Part shown: one piece after another, positions 9,385 through 20,684 of the stretch
How the letters are laid out: the number at the start of each line of letters is the position of its first letter
Numbering within the stretch: position 1 is the stretch's first letter
Source of the DNA: Parabacteroides sp. 52
GTDB taxonomy: Bacteria; Bacteroidota; Bacteroidia; Bacteroidales; Tannerellaceae
DNA: 64,000 nucleotides
NCBI RefSeq assembly: GCF_010500925.1
Contig: NZ_QVMG01000002.1
Coordinates: 16,726 to 80,725, forward strand
Reading direction: 5' to 3'
Notes under the pieces: generated by a model
Seen by the model: the letters and a program-made list of their open reading frames with translations, nothing else
What the model was told of the DNA's origin: nothing
Databases searched by the model: none
Program-made: the position numbers and the translations under genes

Positions 9385-9885
9385 ATGGAAAATGTTGAAT
9401 GGTTTCCCCTGGTCAATGAACGTGGAGAGGTAACCGGGAAGGCTACCCGGCAGGAATGCCATAATGGAACTAAGTTGTTACATCCGGTCGTTCATTTACA
9501 TGTGTTTAATCGGGCAGGGGATCTGTATCTTCAAAAACGCTCGATGAAGAAATGTATTCAGCCGGGCAAATGGGATACAGCTGTCGGAGGACATGTGGAT
9601 GTTGGAGAAAGTATAGAAGAAGCCCTCTTTCGGGAAGTGCGCGAGGAGTTGGGAATGACCGATTTCGAGCCTCAGTTCCTGACACGTTATGTTTTTGAAT
9701 CTTCTGTAGAGAAGGAATTGGTGCATACGTATCGTACGGTTTACGAGGGAGAAATAAAACCCGATCCGTCTGAGCTCGATGGCGGACGCTTCTGGACTAT
9801 TGCGGAGATAGAAGAGAATCTGGGACAGGATATATTTACTCCCAACTTTGAAGAAGAGTATCGACAGGTTCTTCGAAAGGATTAG
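9385..9885 (+). CDS. Nudix hydrolase
   Basis: 166-aa cytoplasmic Nudix protein. The Nudix box runs from G69 to M91 (GGHVDVGES...REVREELGM) and has all Mg-binding glutamates. The N-terminal part (FPLVNERGEVTGKATR) and the QPGKWDTAVGGH lead-in resemble the IPP-isomerase-like branch of small bacterial Nudix proteins, which hydrolyse nucleoside diphosphate derivatives. It is not a true type I IPP isomerase as far as can be seen. It is a single gene with its own promoter and a strong terminator just downstream. The substrate is unknown. Confidence 0.88.
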   Translation: MENVEWFPLVNERGEVTGKATRQECHNGTKLLHPVVHLHVFNRAGDLYLQKRSMKKCIQPGKWDTAVGGHVDVGESIEEALFREVREELGMTDFEPQFLTRYVFESSVEKELVHTYRTVYEGEIKPDPSELDGGRFWTIAEIEENLGQDIFTPNFEEEYRQVLRKD

Positions 9886-9906
9886 GAACGAGCAATATTG
9901 AAAAAG

Positions 9907-9946
9907 AAAACCCTACGGAGATCGTTCTCCGTAGGGTTTTTTATAT
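9907..9946. terminator. Strong bidirectional terminator between Nudix gene and galK
   Basis: A 14-bp perfect stem (AAACCCTACGGAGA with its complement) around a 4-base loop, with a T tract on the plus side and a matching A tract on the other. It serves two convergent genes. Confidence 0.88.
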
Positions 9947-9972
9947 CTATAAATCTATTTATTCAGCCCTCT

Positions 9973-11103
9973 TTATTTCAACTGACGTGCTCCGTCGCTG
10001 ATTACAACGGGGTACATTTTGGGTTCGAAGCCGAATTTCGCTTTGTAAGCGGCAAATGCTTTTGCGATGAATGCATCGAAAAGTTCGTCTTTGACTAAGT
10101 TGATCGTACAACCACCGAAGCCACCGCCCATGACGCGTGATCCGGTTACGCCACATTCTTTCGCTATGTCGTTGAGGAAGTCGAGCTCTTCGCAGCTTAC
10201 CTCATACAGTTTGCTCATGCCGTGATGTGTTTCGAACATCTTTTGACCTACTGTTTCGTAATCGTCTTTTTCCAATGCGTCGCACACATCGAGTACGCGT
10301 TGTTTTTCTTCAATTACATATTTAGCGCGCATATAGTCTTCTTCACTGATTTCGGCTTTGACGCCTTCCAGCATTTCCAATGTGGCATCGCGCAAAAACT
10401 CTACATTCAATTTGGCAGCCACGCGCTCGCAAGATTCCCGACGTTTGTTATACGGAGAGTCCACTAATTCATGTTTGGCCAAAGTGTCTAACAGAACCAA
10501 TTTATATCCTTTCGGATTGAATGGGAAATATTTGTATTCCAACGAACGGCAATCGAGACGAATCAAACTGCCCTTTTTTCCAAATACGGAAGCAAACTGG
10601 TCCATGATACCGCATTTCACTCCCACGTAATTGTGTTCGGTAGATTGGCCAATCTTTGCCAGTTCAAATTTATCTATACCTAACTGAAAGAGTTCATTCA
10701 GTGCAAAAGCGTAGGTGCTCTCCAAGGCTGCAGATGAAGACATACCGGCACCCAGAGGCACGTCGCCCGCAAATACCGTATCGAATCCAGCTATTTTACC
10801 TCCCCGTTTGATGATCTCCCGGCAAACACCGAAGATGTATTTGGCCCATCCCGCTTTCGGTAGATCACTCTCGTTCAAGCCGAATTCAGCATAATCTTCT
10901 AAGTCAACAGAGTATGCACGTACCTTATCTGTTCCATTGAGTTTGATCTCTGCGATCATGCCTTTGTCGATAGCCCCGGGGAATACAAATCCTCCATTAT
11001 AATCGGTATGCTCACCGATCAGGTTGATACGACCCGGAGAGGCAAAGACGCTGCCTTCGGTATTGAATTTTTCCTGGAATTTAGTTCTAATTTTCTGTTG
11101 CAT
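9973..11103 (-). CDS. galK: Galactokinase
   Basis: 376-aa GHMP-family kinase that phosphorylates alpha-D-galactose with ATP to galactose 1-phosphate, the first committed step of the Leloir pathway. The galactokinase signature GRINLIGEHTDYN is at 24-36, the GHMP ATP-binding loop PLGAGMSSSAALE near 115-130, and the third motif GGGFGGC near 330. It is the last gene of galM-transporter-galK, 103 bp after the transporter, with a stem-loop in the gap. No galT or galE lies nearby. Confidence 0.96.
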   Translation of the reverse strand: MQQKIRTKFQEKFNTEGSVFASPGRINLIGEHTDYNGGFVFPGAIDKGMIAEIKLNGTDKVRAYSVDLEDYAEFGLNESDLPKAGWAKYIFGVCREIIKRGGKIAGFDTVFAGDVPLGAGMSSSAALESTYAFALNELFQLGIDKFELAKIGQSTEHNYVGVKCGIMDQFASVFGKKGSLIRLDCRSLEYKYFPFNPKGYKLVLLDTLAKHELVDSPYNKRRESCERVAAKLNVEFLRDATLEMLEGVKAEISEEDYMRAKYVIEEKQRVLDVCDALEKDDYETVGQKMFETHHGMSKLYEVSCEELDFLNDIAKECGVTGSRVMGGGFGGCTINLVKDELFDAFIAKAFAAYKAKFGFEPKMYPVVISDGARQLK

Positions 11104-11135
11104 ATACTTTTGTGTTTTTGATGTATGATAAAAAG

Positions 11136-11184
11136 GGAAGAAATTACCCTATACATAAAATGATATATTCGGATAATTTCTTCC
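11136..11184 (-). other. Intercistronic stem-loop in the gal operon
   Basis: GGAAGAAATTA (11136-11146) pairs with TAATTTCTTCC (11174-11184), extended by a CC/GG pair after a mismatch. It sits between the transporter stop and the galK start on the transcribed strand. It may protect the upstream mRNA or attenuate galK expression; no T tract follows. Confidence 0.5.
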
Positions 11185-11206
11185 TGTATGATTCTATATA
11201 ACTAAT

Positions 11207-12520
11207 TTATTCTACCGGAATATCTGTATTTACGTTTTTGTTTCCGATCAAAGCGTAATAAAGCAGGTAAATCAAACCGGCTACAATGACCCAATAACTT
11301 GTCAGATAACCTGCGCCACCTGTCATGTCAATGATTGCGTTTTGTAACAATGGCAGGATACCTCCCCCACAAACCAATACCATAAAGATACCAGATGCTT
11401 TTTCTGTATATTTACCCAATCCTTCTACGGCAAGGTTGAAAATACCACCCCACATAACAGAGGTACATAAACCAACAAGTACAAAGAGTGCAGCGGTTAC
11501 GGGAACCTCTACCATGCCGAATAATCCGTCAGGAGCATTTTTGAATACAGGCAGGTCGACCATCGAACTTACCGGTGCAAACATACCCCCTAAGGTCAAT
11601 ACCAAACCTAAGCCGGAAGCAACTAACAACATATTTTTAGCAGATACTTTGCTACCGATAGCAGCTCCTAATAAACGACCCACCAACATGAGTAACCAAT
11701 AAGTAGCCGTAACTGATCCCGCAATGGCTTCAGCTCCACCAGCAGCACCTAATTGCAATACATCCAGGTCCGGGTTTTGTAACCATTTGTTCAATACGTT
11801 CGGAACACCTACTTCCACACCTACATATACGAAGATACCGATAGCACCTAATACAAAGTGACGGAAAGATAAAGGGCTGTATTGAGACGCTCCTGAAGCT
11901 GCCGCTTGTTGTTCTTTTGATTTTTCAGGGATATTTGTCAATCCGATTACGATGAAGGCAAAAGCAAAGATAGCCAAAGCGGTATACATCAAGGGGAATA
12001 CGTCGCTGATTTTGGCGTTTGTGATGCTCGGGATTAAGATACCAGTCAGGATGATAACCGCTGTACCGCAAAGAGAGTTGAACGATCCACCGATCTGAAT
12101 CAACTGATTTCCTTTGTTTCCACCGCCACCCAGGCTGTTCAACATCGGGTTAACCACTGTGTTCAATAGACACATAGAGAAACCGGCAACGAAGGCTCCC
12201 AATAGATAAATACCAAAGCTTCCCATAGCACCGGAAAGAGTCTGGATACCGACACCGGCAAAACCAATCGCAATCGCAATCAAGGCAGTCTTTTTGTAAC
12301 CCAGTTTCTGAAGCATATTACCTGCCGGGTAACCCATTACCGCATAAGCAATAAAGTTGGCAAACACACCCAATGTACCCATCCAGTTGGCTACGTTGAA
12401 TTGGAACTTTAAGATGTCACCCATCGGTGAAGCTAAGTTTGTCACGAAGGAGATCATACCAAAAAGGAAGATCATCACAATAATAGGAAGAACAAAGTTT
12501 TTTTTAGTTGTAGATTCCAT
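11207..12520 (-). CDS. MFS hexose transporter (glucose/galactose permease type)
   Basis: 437-aa integral membrane protein with about 12 hydrophobic segments, closest in appearance to the FucP/GluP branch of the major facilitator superfamily (proton-sugar symport). The segment FVTNLASPMGDILKFQF in helix 1 is typical of that branch. Its position between mutarotase and galactokinase indicates that it brings galactose, possibly also glucose, into the cytoplasm. The gap from galM is 33 bp, so it is co-transcribed. Substrate preference is inferred from context. Confidence 0.88.
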   Translation of the reverse strand: MESTTKKNFVLPIIVMIFLFGMISFVTNLASPMGDILKFQFNVANWMGTLGVFANFIAYAVMGYPAGNMLQKLGYKKTALIAIAIGFAGVGIQTLSGAMGSFGIYLLGAFVAGFSMCLLNTVVNPMLNSLGGGGNKGNQLIQIGGSFNSLCGTAVIILTGILIPSITNAKISDVFPLMYTALAIFAFAFIVIGLTNIPEKSKEQQAAASGASQYSPLSFRHFVLGAIGIFVYVGVEVGVPNVLNKWLQNPDLDVLQLGAAGGAEAIAGSVTATYWLLMLVGRLLGAAIGSKVSAKNMLLVASGLGLVLTLGGMFAPVSSMVDLPVFKNAPDGLFGMVEVPVTAALFVLVGLCTSVMWGGIFNLAVEGLGKYTEKASGIFMVLVCGGGILPLLQNAIIDMTGGAGYLTSYWVIVAGLIYLLYYALIGNKNVNTDIPVE

Positions 12521-12553
12521 TTTTTTTAGAATTTTTTTATGAATTGATAGATT

Positions 12554-13633
12554 TTATTTTTCCGTAAGAAAAGCATATATCGTTTTGCTTTGGAATACTT
12601 CTCCCGGACGCAGTACGGTAGAGGGGTATTCCGGTTTGTTCGGACTGTCCGGGAAATGTTGTGTCTCCAGGCAAAGAGCCGCCCGTTCCGGATAGCGTTG
12701 TTTGTTTTTCCCTTCAAAATTACCCGTCATCCAGTTGCCGGTATACAGTTGAACACCGGGTTCGGTCGTATAGGTCTCCATGATAATCCCGGTTTTAGGG
12801 GAGGAGCAACGGGCACAGAAAGAGAGTTCGTTTCCTTCTTTATTCAGGATGTAGGTATGGTCATACCCTTTGCCAAAGATAAGCTGTTCAAAGTCATCGT
12901 TTATACGTGCGCCTACTTCAAAAGGGGTACGAAAATCCATCGGTGTTCCTTCTACCTTTTCTTTCGGACCGTAAGGAATGGCCGTATTGTCTGTCGGAAG
13001 ATAATAATCGGCATTGATTTCTAAGATGTGATCGCCGATATACGGGTCTCCGGCACCGGAAAGGTTAAAATACGAATGGTTGGTCAGGTTTAATACCGTC
13101 GGTTTGTCGGTCGTCGCCTGGTAAGATATGACAACCTGATTATCCTCCGTTAAATGGTAGGTTAAGGTTGTTTTTAAGTTTCCGGGAAAACCTTCTTCTC
13201 CATCCACAGAGGTATAGGTTAATACCACGGTCTGCTCGTCTGTTTGCGTCATATCCCAAACCACGGCATTGAAGCCTTTGAGTCCCCCATGCAAACTGTT
13301 GGGACCGTTGTTGATGGCCAACTGATCGTAGGTGATCCCATCGATGGCGAATTTGCCCTGAGCGATGCGATTGCCGTACCGTCCGCAGATAGCTCCGAAG
13401 TAAGGTTCTTCTGATTGCATATAGTCTTCTATGGTTTGATGACCGGTCACTACATCGATCCAATTACCGTTTCGGTCGGGAACCATCAGTGAGACGATTT
13501 TACCTCCGTAGTTTGTTACCGTAAGTTCACACCCATTTTTGTTTGTTAATACACAGAGAGTTGTCTCTTTGCCGTCTATGAGCTTGTTAAAATCTATAAT
13601 ATGCAAGCCTGACAGACTGCTTTTGTTTTTCAT
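12554..13633 (-). CDS. galM: Aldose 1-epimerase (galactose mutarotase)
   Basis: 359-aa enzyme that interconverts alpha and beta anomers of galactose before phosphorylation. Conserved blocks include the Tyr/Asn-rich YGGKIVSLMVPDRNG, GRYGNRIAQGKF, NNGPNSLHGG and the catalytic NHSYFNLSG, with the C-terminal ETQHFPDSPN block carrying substrate contacts. There is no signal peptide, so it acts in the cytoplasm. It leads the gal operon. The minus strand about 35 bp upstream has TACTTTTA, one base off the usual promoter box. Confidence 0.94.
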   Translation of the reverse strand: MKNKSSLSGLHIIDFNKLIDGKETTLCVLTNKNGCELTVTNYGGKIVSLMVPDRNGNWIDVVTGHQTIEDYMQSEEPYFGAICGRYGNRIAQGKFAIDGITYDQLAINNGPNSLHGGLKGFNAVVWDMTQTDEQTVVLTYTSVDGEEGFPGNLKTTLTYHLTEDNQVVISYQATTDKPTVLNLTNHSYFNLSGAGDPYIGDHILEINADYYLPTDNTAIPYGPKEKVEGTPMDFRTPFEVGARINDDFEQLIFGKGYDHTYILNKEGNELSFCARCSSPKTGIIMETYTTEPGVQLYTGNWMTGNFEGKNKQRYPERAALCLETQHFPDSPNKPEYPSTVLRPGEVFQSKTIYAFLTEK

Positions 13634-13789
13634 ATATTAATTATTTTAGGATCCAAATTGTGTGTAAAAGTACTTACTTCTACGTATTATAATTGGAATC
13701 AAAACATGTTATAAAGCATTGTTTTTGCTTTTCTACACTCCGTGAATTCGTTTGTACAGGCTTTTTTTTCCCTGTCTGTGGGAATAATA

Positions 13790-13797
13790 TATCTTTG
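13790..13797 (+). promoter_or_regulatory. TAnnTTTG -7 box for the LytTR gene
   Basis: TATCTTTG ending exactly where an in-frame GTG begins, so that GTG cannot be the start. This places translation at the ATG at 13818. Confidence 0.65.
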
Positions 13798-13817
13798 TGT
13801 TTATTTTCAATAACTAC

Positions 13818-14702
13818 ATGAGTAAAATGATCTCTTTCCTGCAACAGCCCGCGCCGGTAAATAGAAAACCCTGGATGGTTGTATGCGTGGCATCTCTGCT
13901 TGTTTTTTTTCTGTTGGCTATTTTTCAACCGTTTGGTTTGGCGAATCTGAAGGCTGGTTTCAAATGGTTGGCCATAGGTGGTTTCGCCTTGGTGACAGCC
14001 CTGGCTACCTCTATGGTCGGATTGGTTTTCCCTCGTTTCTTCCCCACTTTTTATGCCCCCTCTCATTGGACTATAGGAAAGAGCCTGATAAACAATCTGA
14101 TTCTATTGTTCATTATCGGTTTGGGGAACTTTGTTTGGGATTGGAGTCTGACAAACCGTGCGCCGCATACCTTCTTGTCTGTCGGCTTGAGTTATTTGTT
14201 TATCACGGTATTGGTTGGGCTCATTCCGTCTGTTGTCAGTATGTTCATCATTCAAAATGCCGTTTTGAAACAACACCTGAAGGAGGCGCAGGCAATGAAT
14301 AAAGGATTGATGCAGCGGTTGAACCATACGGAGATGATGCATCCGAAAGAAACCGATCCCCTCCTTTTATCCGGCAATACCAAAGACTGTGTGGAACTTT
14401 ATCCCGAAGATATTCTTTACCTGGAAGTGTCCGGGAATTATGTAAAGATAAATTACCGACAGGGAGATGTATGTAAACAGAAACAACTGCGGGCAACGAT
14501 CGGGCAGATGGAAAAAGCACTGGAAGCTTTTCCCTATATTGTCCGTTGCCACCGGGCGTTTATGGTAAATATCCGGCAGGTAATAAATGTAGAAGGTAAT
14601 TCCCAGGGCTTTCAGTTGAGTTTGTCCTGTCTCAAAGAAGAAGTGCCCGTTTCCCGTACATATACGACGCTTATCCGGGAAAAAATGAATCAGATACGCT
14701 GA
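13818..14702 (+). CDS. Membrane-anchored LytTR transcription regulator
   Basis: 294-aa protein with four predicted transmembrane helices in the first 160 residues, a short coiled linker, and a C-terminal LytTR DNA-binding domain (about 190-294; CVELYPEDILYLEVSGNYVKI and CHRAFMVNIRQV blocks). There is no receiver domain, so this is a one-component membrane regulator common in Bacteroidetes, probably sensing something at the membrane. Its target is unknown. It is transcribed alone and ends at an unusual palindromic repeat array that separates it from the convergent thiamine operon. Confidence 0.88.
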   Translation: MSKMISFLQQPAPVNRKPWMVVCVASLLVFFLLAIFQPFGLANLKAGFKWLAIGGFALVTALATSMVGLVFPRFFPTFYAPSHWTIGKSLINNLILLFIIGLGNFVWDWSLTNRAPHTFLSVGLSYLFITVLVGLIPSVVSMFIIQNAVLKQHLKEAQAMNKGLMQRLNHTEMMHPKETDPLLLSGNTKDCVELYPEDILYLEVSGNYVKINYRQGDVCKQKQLRATIGQMEKALEAFPYIVRCHRAFMVNIRQVINVEGNSQGFQLSLSCLKEEVPVSRTYTTLIREKMNQIR

Positions 14703-14705
14703 TAC

Positions 14706-14803
14706 ATAAAATTGCTGACAATTGTCGGCACAATTGCCGATATACGTCAGCACAATTGCCGATATATGTCAGCACAATTGCCGACAATTGTCAGCAATTT
14801 TAT
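14706..14803. repeat. 22-bp-period palindrome array, family B, inside a 25-bp inverted repeat
   Basis: Perfect 25-bp arms (14706-14730 and 14779-14803) bound three CAATTG cores at 14731, 14753 and 14775, exactly 22 bp apart, each within CACAATTGCCG. Two further CAATTG lie inside the arms. The array occupies the gap between convergent genes and might also stop transcription from both sides. Confidence 0.9.
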
Positions 14804-14832
14804 TTGTCAGCCTTTTTTGCCTTCTTATCTGT

Positions 14833-15555
14833 TTAAGTCTGACAATAACAACAGGCATTTTTCTCCACCTGCAAAGAAGAAATCTGCATCGACCGGGCAT
14901 CCACAATGAAGATGCGGTTGAGCAGGAGTTCCCCCAACCCCGTCAGGTATTTGATGGCTTCGGTTGCCTGTATACTTCCGATAATACCTGCGACCGCTCC
15001 CAGAATACCCACATCGGAAGAGACGGCTGCCGTACCTTCTTCGGGTGGGGAGGGGAAGACACAGCGGTAACAGGCACTTCCGGGAATCACGGTCATCACT
15101 TCCCCATACATCGCCAATACGGCACCGTGGGAATAGGGTTTTTGCTCCTGCACACAAATATCATTGATCAGGAATTTGGTTGTGTAATTGTCGCAACAGT
15201 CTATCACAAAGTCATAAGAACGTACCAGAGCTGCTGCATTCTCCTGGCTGAATTTTTCGGGATACGTATGAAGCCTTATCTCCGGGTTCAGGGCTGTCAG
15301 TTTTTCCCTGGCCGAACGGACTTTCTCCTGGCCTACATCGTTTGTATAATGCAGTATCTGGCGTTGCAGGTTGGATACGTCCACCCGGTCGTAGTCTACA
15401 ATGCCCAGACATCCTACGCCTGCAGCCGCCAGATAAAGAAGCACGGGAGAGCCCAGTCCACCGGCGCCGATCACTAAGACGCTGGATTGGCCGAGCTTCT
15501 CCTGACCTTCTTTACCCAGGCCTTCTATCAGTATATTTCTATTGTATCGGTTCAT
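14833..15555 (-). CDS. thiF: ThiF/MoeB-type adenylyltransferase for ThiS
   Basis: 240-aa E1-like enzyme that adenylates the C-terminal glycine of ThiS so that sulfur can be loaded. Nucleotide-binding loop GAGGLGS at about 30-36; VDVSNLQRQ is the family arginine-finger block; two Cys pairs (CYRC and the C-terminal CCYC) make the zinc site. It is the last gene of the thiamine operon and its ATG overlaps the thiH stop by 4 bp. In isolation it could be read as MoeB; the operon context decides for ThiF. Confidence 0.92.
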   Translation of the reverse strand: MNRYNRNILIEGLGKEGQEKLGQSSVLVIGAGGLGSPVLLYLAAAGVGCLGIVDYDRVDVSNLQRQILHYTNDVGQEKVRSAREKLTALNPEIRLHTYPEKFSQENAAALVRSYDFVIDCCDNYTTKFLINDICVQEQKPYSHGAVLAMYGEVMTVIPGSACYRCVFPSPPEEGTAAVSSDVGILGAVAGIIGSIQATEAIKYLTGLGELLLNRIFIVDARSMQISSLQVEKNACCYCQT

Positions 15556-16688
15556 GTTGTCTCAGAGGAGTTAGAGGTGTTAAAGAAGTCCCAGTCTTTC
15601 CAGATTACTTCATAGCCTTGTTCTTTTACTGCTTTTAAGACTTCTGCCGGCGAACGATCGTCGTTGATGGTGAACTGTTCCAACTCTTTCTGGTATACCG
15701 CATACCCTCCGGGATCCGTTTTGGATCCGGCACTGAGGGAGGTGACGCCCAGGGTGGTCATATGATCCCGGAAGACCTGGTCCTCGCGGGTAGAGAGGGC
15801 GATTTCTATATCGTGGTCAAAGAGGCGGTAAGCAAACAGGATCTGTGCCAACTCTTTGTCTGACATGACGACATTCGGTTGAAAGCTATTCCCCTCGTGC
15901 GGACGCATACGTGGGAAAGAGATGGAATATTTGGTTTGCCAATAGTGTTTTTGCAGGTAACGCAGATGCAAGGCCATCAGGGTACTGTCGGTACGCCAGT
16001 CTTCCAGCCCAATCAATACCCCTAAGCCCATTTTATGTATACCGGCACGTCCCATGCGGTCGAAACTATCCAATCGCCAGTCGAATTTTGATTTCATTCC
16101 TTTGGGGTGATACGTCTTGTAACGCTCTTTGTGGTAGGTTTCCTGGTAACAATAAACGGCATGCAGACCTTCCTGTTCCAACTGTTTGTACTCCTCTTCT
16201 TTCAGAGGTTGAACTTCGATGGATATAGAGGAGAAGTAAGGCTTGACCAGGCGTATGGCATTTTGAATATAATCGACACCGGCATCCCGAGGGTTCTCAC
16301 CGGTAACCAACAGGATATGTTGGAAGTCGCCGATCTTTTTAATAGCCTCCACCTCCCGCAGGATTTGTTCGTCGGTCAGAATGATACGCCGGATGTCATT
16401 GGCATGGTTGAACCCACAATACACACAATGGTTCATGCAGGAGTTTGTCAGGTATAACGGGATATATAACTGGATCGTTTTACCGAACCGCTGTTGGGTA
16501 TATTTGCGACTGCGTACCGCCATGGGTTCCAGGTACTGGATGGCAGCCGGTGAGATAAGTGCCATGAAATCGTCAATGCCCAATTTCTCTTTGTCTAATG
16601 CCTGTTCTACATCCCGGGCTTTTTTGGCATAAATACGGGAGTGTATATCCTGCCAGTTGTAGTTGTTTATCTCTTCAATGTATTTCAT
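15552..16688 (-). CDS. thiH: 2-iminoacetate synthase
   Basis: 378-aa radical SAM enzyme that splits tyrosine into dehydroglycine (2-iminoacetate) and p-cresol to feed thiazole formation in anaerobes. The [4Fe-4S] motif is C84-x3-C88-x2-C91 in NSCMNHCVYC. The length fits ThiH. Presence of thiH rather than thiO agrees with an anaerobic lifestyle. It sits 6 bp after thiC and overlaps thiF by 4 bp. Confidence 0.95.
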   Translation of the reverse strand: MKYIEEINNYNWQDIHSRIYAKKARDVEQALDKEKLGIDDFMALISPAAIQYLEPMAVRSRKYTQQRFGKTIQLYIPLYLTNSCMNHCVYCGFNHANDIRRIILTDEQILREVEAIKKIGDFQHILLVTGENPRDAGVDYIQNAIRLVKPYFSSISIEVQPLKEEEYKQLEQEGLHAVYCYQETYHKERYKTYHPKGMKSKFDWRLDSFDRMGRAGIHKMGLGVLIGLEDWRTDSTLMALHLRYLQKHYWQTKYSISFPRMRPHEGNSFQPNVVMSDKELAQILFAYRLFDHDIEIALSTREDQVFRDHMTTLGVTSLSAGSKTDPGGYAVYQKELEQFTINDDRSPAEVLKAVKEQGYEVIWKDWDFFNTSNSSETT

Positions 16689-16694
16689 TTTCTT

Positions 16695-19179
<2,485 letters not shown>

Positions 19180-19183
<4 letters not shown>

Positions 19184-19812
19184 GAGCGATACGTATTTAT
19201 TATATGTATGATTTTTTTTGTTTCTTCTACAGGGTCTGCGGCTGTCAGGATGGAGGAGGAGAGGGCAATACCCGATATGCCTGTTTGAAGGAGCGCGGGG
19301 ATATCTTCGGCCCTGATCCCTCCAATGGCAAACAAGGGAAGGTGAATGGCGTGTTGGCGGCAGGAGGCAACGATCCGACGATATCCCTCCAGCCCCAAGA
19401 TAGGACTGAGGTGCTTCTTAGTCGTCGTAAAACGAAAGGGCCCTAGTCCGATATAATCCGCTTTCATGATAACCAGCCGTTGGATATCCTCCCATGTATT
19501 GGCTGTTCCTCCGATGATATATCCTTCTCCCAATAGGACACGCGCCTTATCGACAGGCATATCCTGTTTCCCCAGATGCACACCGTCGGCTTTGAGTATT
19601 TTACATACCTCTACATGATCGTCAATATATAACTTGGCACCAGCCGACTGGCATAATTTCAAAGCATCCTTGCCGGTAGCTTCGACTTCTTCTGCAGTTG
19701 CATCTTTCATGCGTAACTGGATTTCTTTACATCCTCCTTTTAATGCTGTTTCAATGGATTCCAGATAGCTCTGCTTTTCTGTCTGGTGACTGATAAAGAG
19801 TAGTCCGTTCAT
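19180..19812 (-). CDS. thiE: Thiamine-phosphate synthase
   Basis: 210-aa TIM-barrel enzyme that joins HMP-pyrophosphate and thiazole phosphate. It carries the standard sequence of motifs: [33 protein letters not shown]-like [20 protein letters not shown] and [10 protein letters not shown]. The frame is open upstream, but the ATG at 19812 ([10 protein letters not shown]) is preferred: it overlaps the stop of the preceding gene as ATGA and matches the usual ThiE N-terminus. Its closely packed neighbour is a second, more diverged ThiE-like protein. Confidence 0.93.
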
Positions 19813-20414
19813 TTTTCTTTGCACTTGTTTACTATTGTTTTCATTCTTTCCAATAAGGATTTTAAGTCTTTGTCTTTGTTGTAATTCCCCCATAATGCTC
19901 CCAAGACGGCAACGCCGCCAAAACCATATTCCCTTACCTGAGGGATGTTGTCCGGAGTAATTCCTCCCAAGGCTATCACTTGGCGGTTTATCCATCCCTC
20001 CGTTCTGGCTTCGATCAACTGTCTGTCGGTGAATGTTTTCTTGTAGCCCGCTTTAGAGATACTGTCAAAAAGAGGGCTGAGGAAGACATAATGGAAGCGG
20101 TCTATACATGACAACTCCTCCAGATTGTGACAGGAACGGCTTAAGGAAGAAACCGGGTTGGGCGGTGGGTATGCATTCCGTCTGTTGAGGTGCACCCCTT
20201 TCAAAGGAAATAATGCGGTTAATGGAAAATGGTCATGCAATACAATCCGGTGATAATAAGCCGGGTCAATCTGAATAAGTAATTCTTTTATACTCTGTTC
20301 AGTGGCCTGTGGCTTACGCAGGTGTAGACAAGGCAATCCCTCCTGGAAAAGGCAGTTGATCGTTTCCGCTTCTTTTTCCATCCGTTCTTCTTGGGTGATG
20401 ACAATCAATTCCAT
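19809..20414 (-). CDS. ThiE-like/TenI family protein
   Basis: 201-aa diverged relative of ThiE. It keeps the barrel pattern (CLHLRKP, VLHDHFPL, GVHLNRR, VFLSPLFDSISKAGY, IALGGITPDNI, GFGGVAVLGALW) but lacks the QLR(E/D)K and GTTxN substrate blocks in normal form. This fits TenI, the thiazole tautomerase that aromatises the ThiG product, better than a second ThiE. It lies between thiS and thiE, 4 bp after thiS, and overlaps thiE by 4 bp. The tautomerase role is inferred, because catalytic residues cannot be assigned from sequence alone. Confidence 0.78.
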   Translation of the reverse strand: MELIVITQEERMEKEAETINCLFQEGLPCLHLRKPQATEQSIKELLIQIDPAYYHRIVLHDHFPLTALFPLKGVHLNRRNAYPPPNPVSSLSRSCHNLEELSCIDRFHYVFLSPLFDSISKAGYKKTFTDRQLIEARTEGWINRQVIALGGITPDNIPQVREYGFGGVAVLGALWGNYNKDKDLKSLLERMKTIVNKCKEK

Positions 20415-20418
20415 CCTT

Positions 20419-20619
20419 TCATCCTCCCGAAACGGCGTGAATAAGCATTAACTCAAGAGAGTCGGATAAGATTGTTTCCGCCCATTTACTTCGGGGAACC
20501 ACTTTGTGATCTATGGCTATAGCCATGCCTTGCGGTTTCAACCCTAGATTTTCGATAAATGCAGCCAACGAAGTGTTCTCTTCCACCTCGTATGCTTTGT
20601 CATTCAGCTTTACGATCAT
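20419..20619 (-). CDS. thiS: Sulfur carrier protein ThiS
   Basis: 66-aa ubiquitin-like protein ending in AVSGG; the terminal Gly-Gly is where ThiF adenylates it and where the thiocarboxylate forms. It is the first gene of the thiamine operon. The leader upstream holds a TPP riboswitch, and no Shine-Dalgarno sequence precedes the ATG. Confidence 0.95.
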   Translation of the reverse strand: MIVKLNDKAYEVEENTSLAAFIENLGLKPQGMAIAIDHKVVPRSKWAETILSDSLELMLIHAVSGG

Positions 20620-20684
20620 AATATGTATGTTTGAATACGATTGAATATCTCTTTATTGGGTTCATATAGATATAGAGTATATAC

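Noticed and set aside
14706..14803. CRISPR array
   Set aside because: Units are only 22 bp, abut one another, and their spacers are conserved between units instead of unique; no cas genes are present. The same holds for the arrays at 1, 25891 and 39438.
14712..15477. Plus-strand ORFs running through the palindromic array
   Set aside because: Their N-termini are simple translations of the 22-bp repeat and the rest lies antisense to thiF.
19813..19995. N-terminal extension of ThiE
   Set aside because: It lies inside the preceding TenI-like gene in another frame; the ThiE family begins at 19812.
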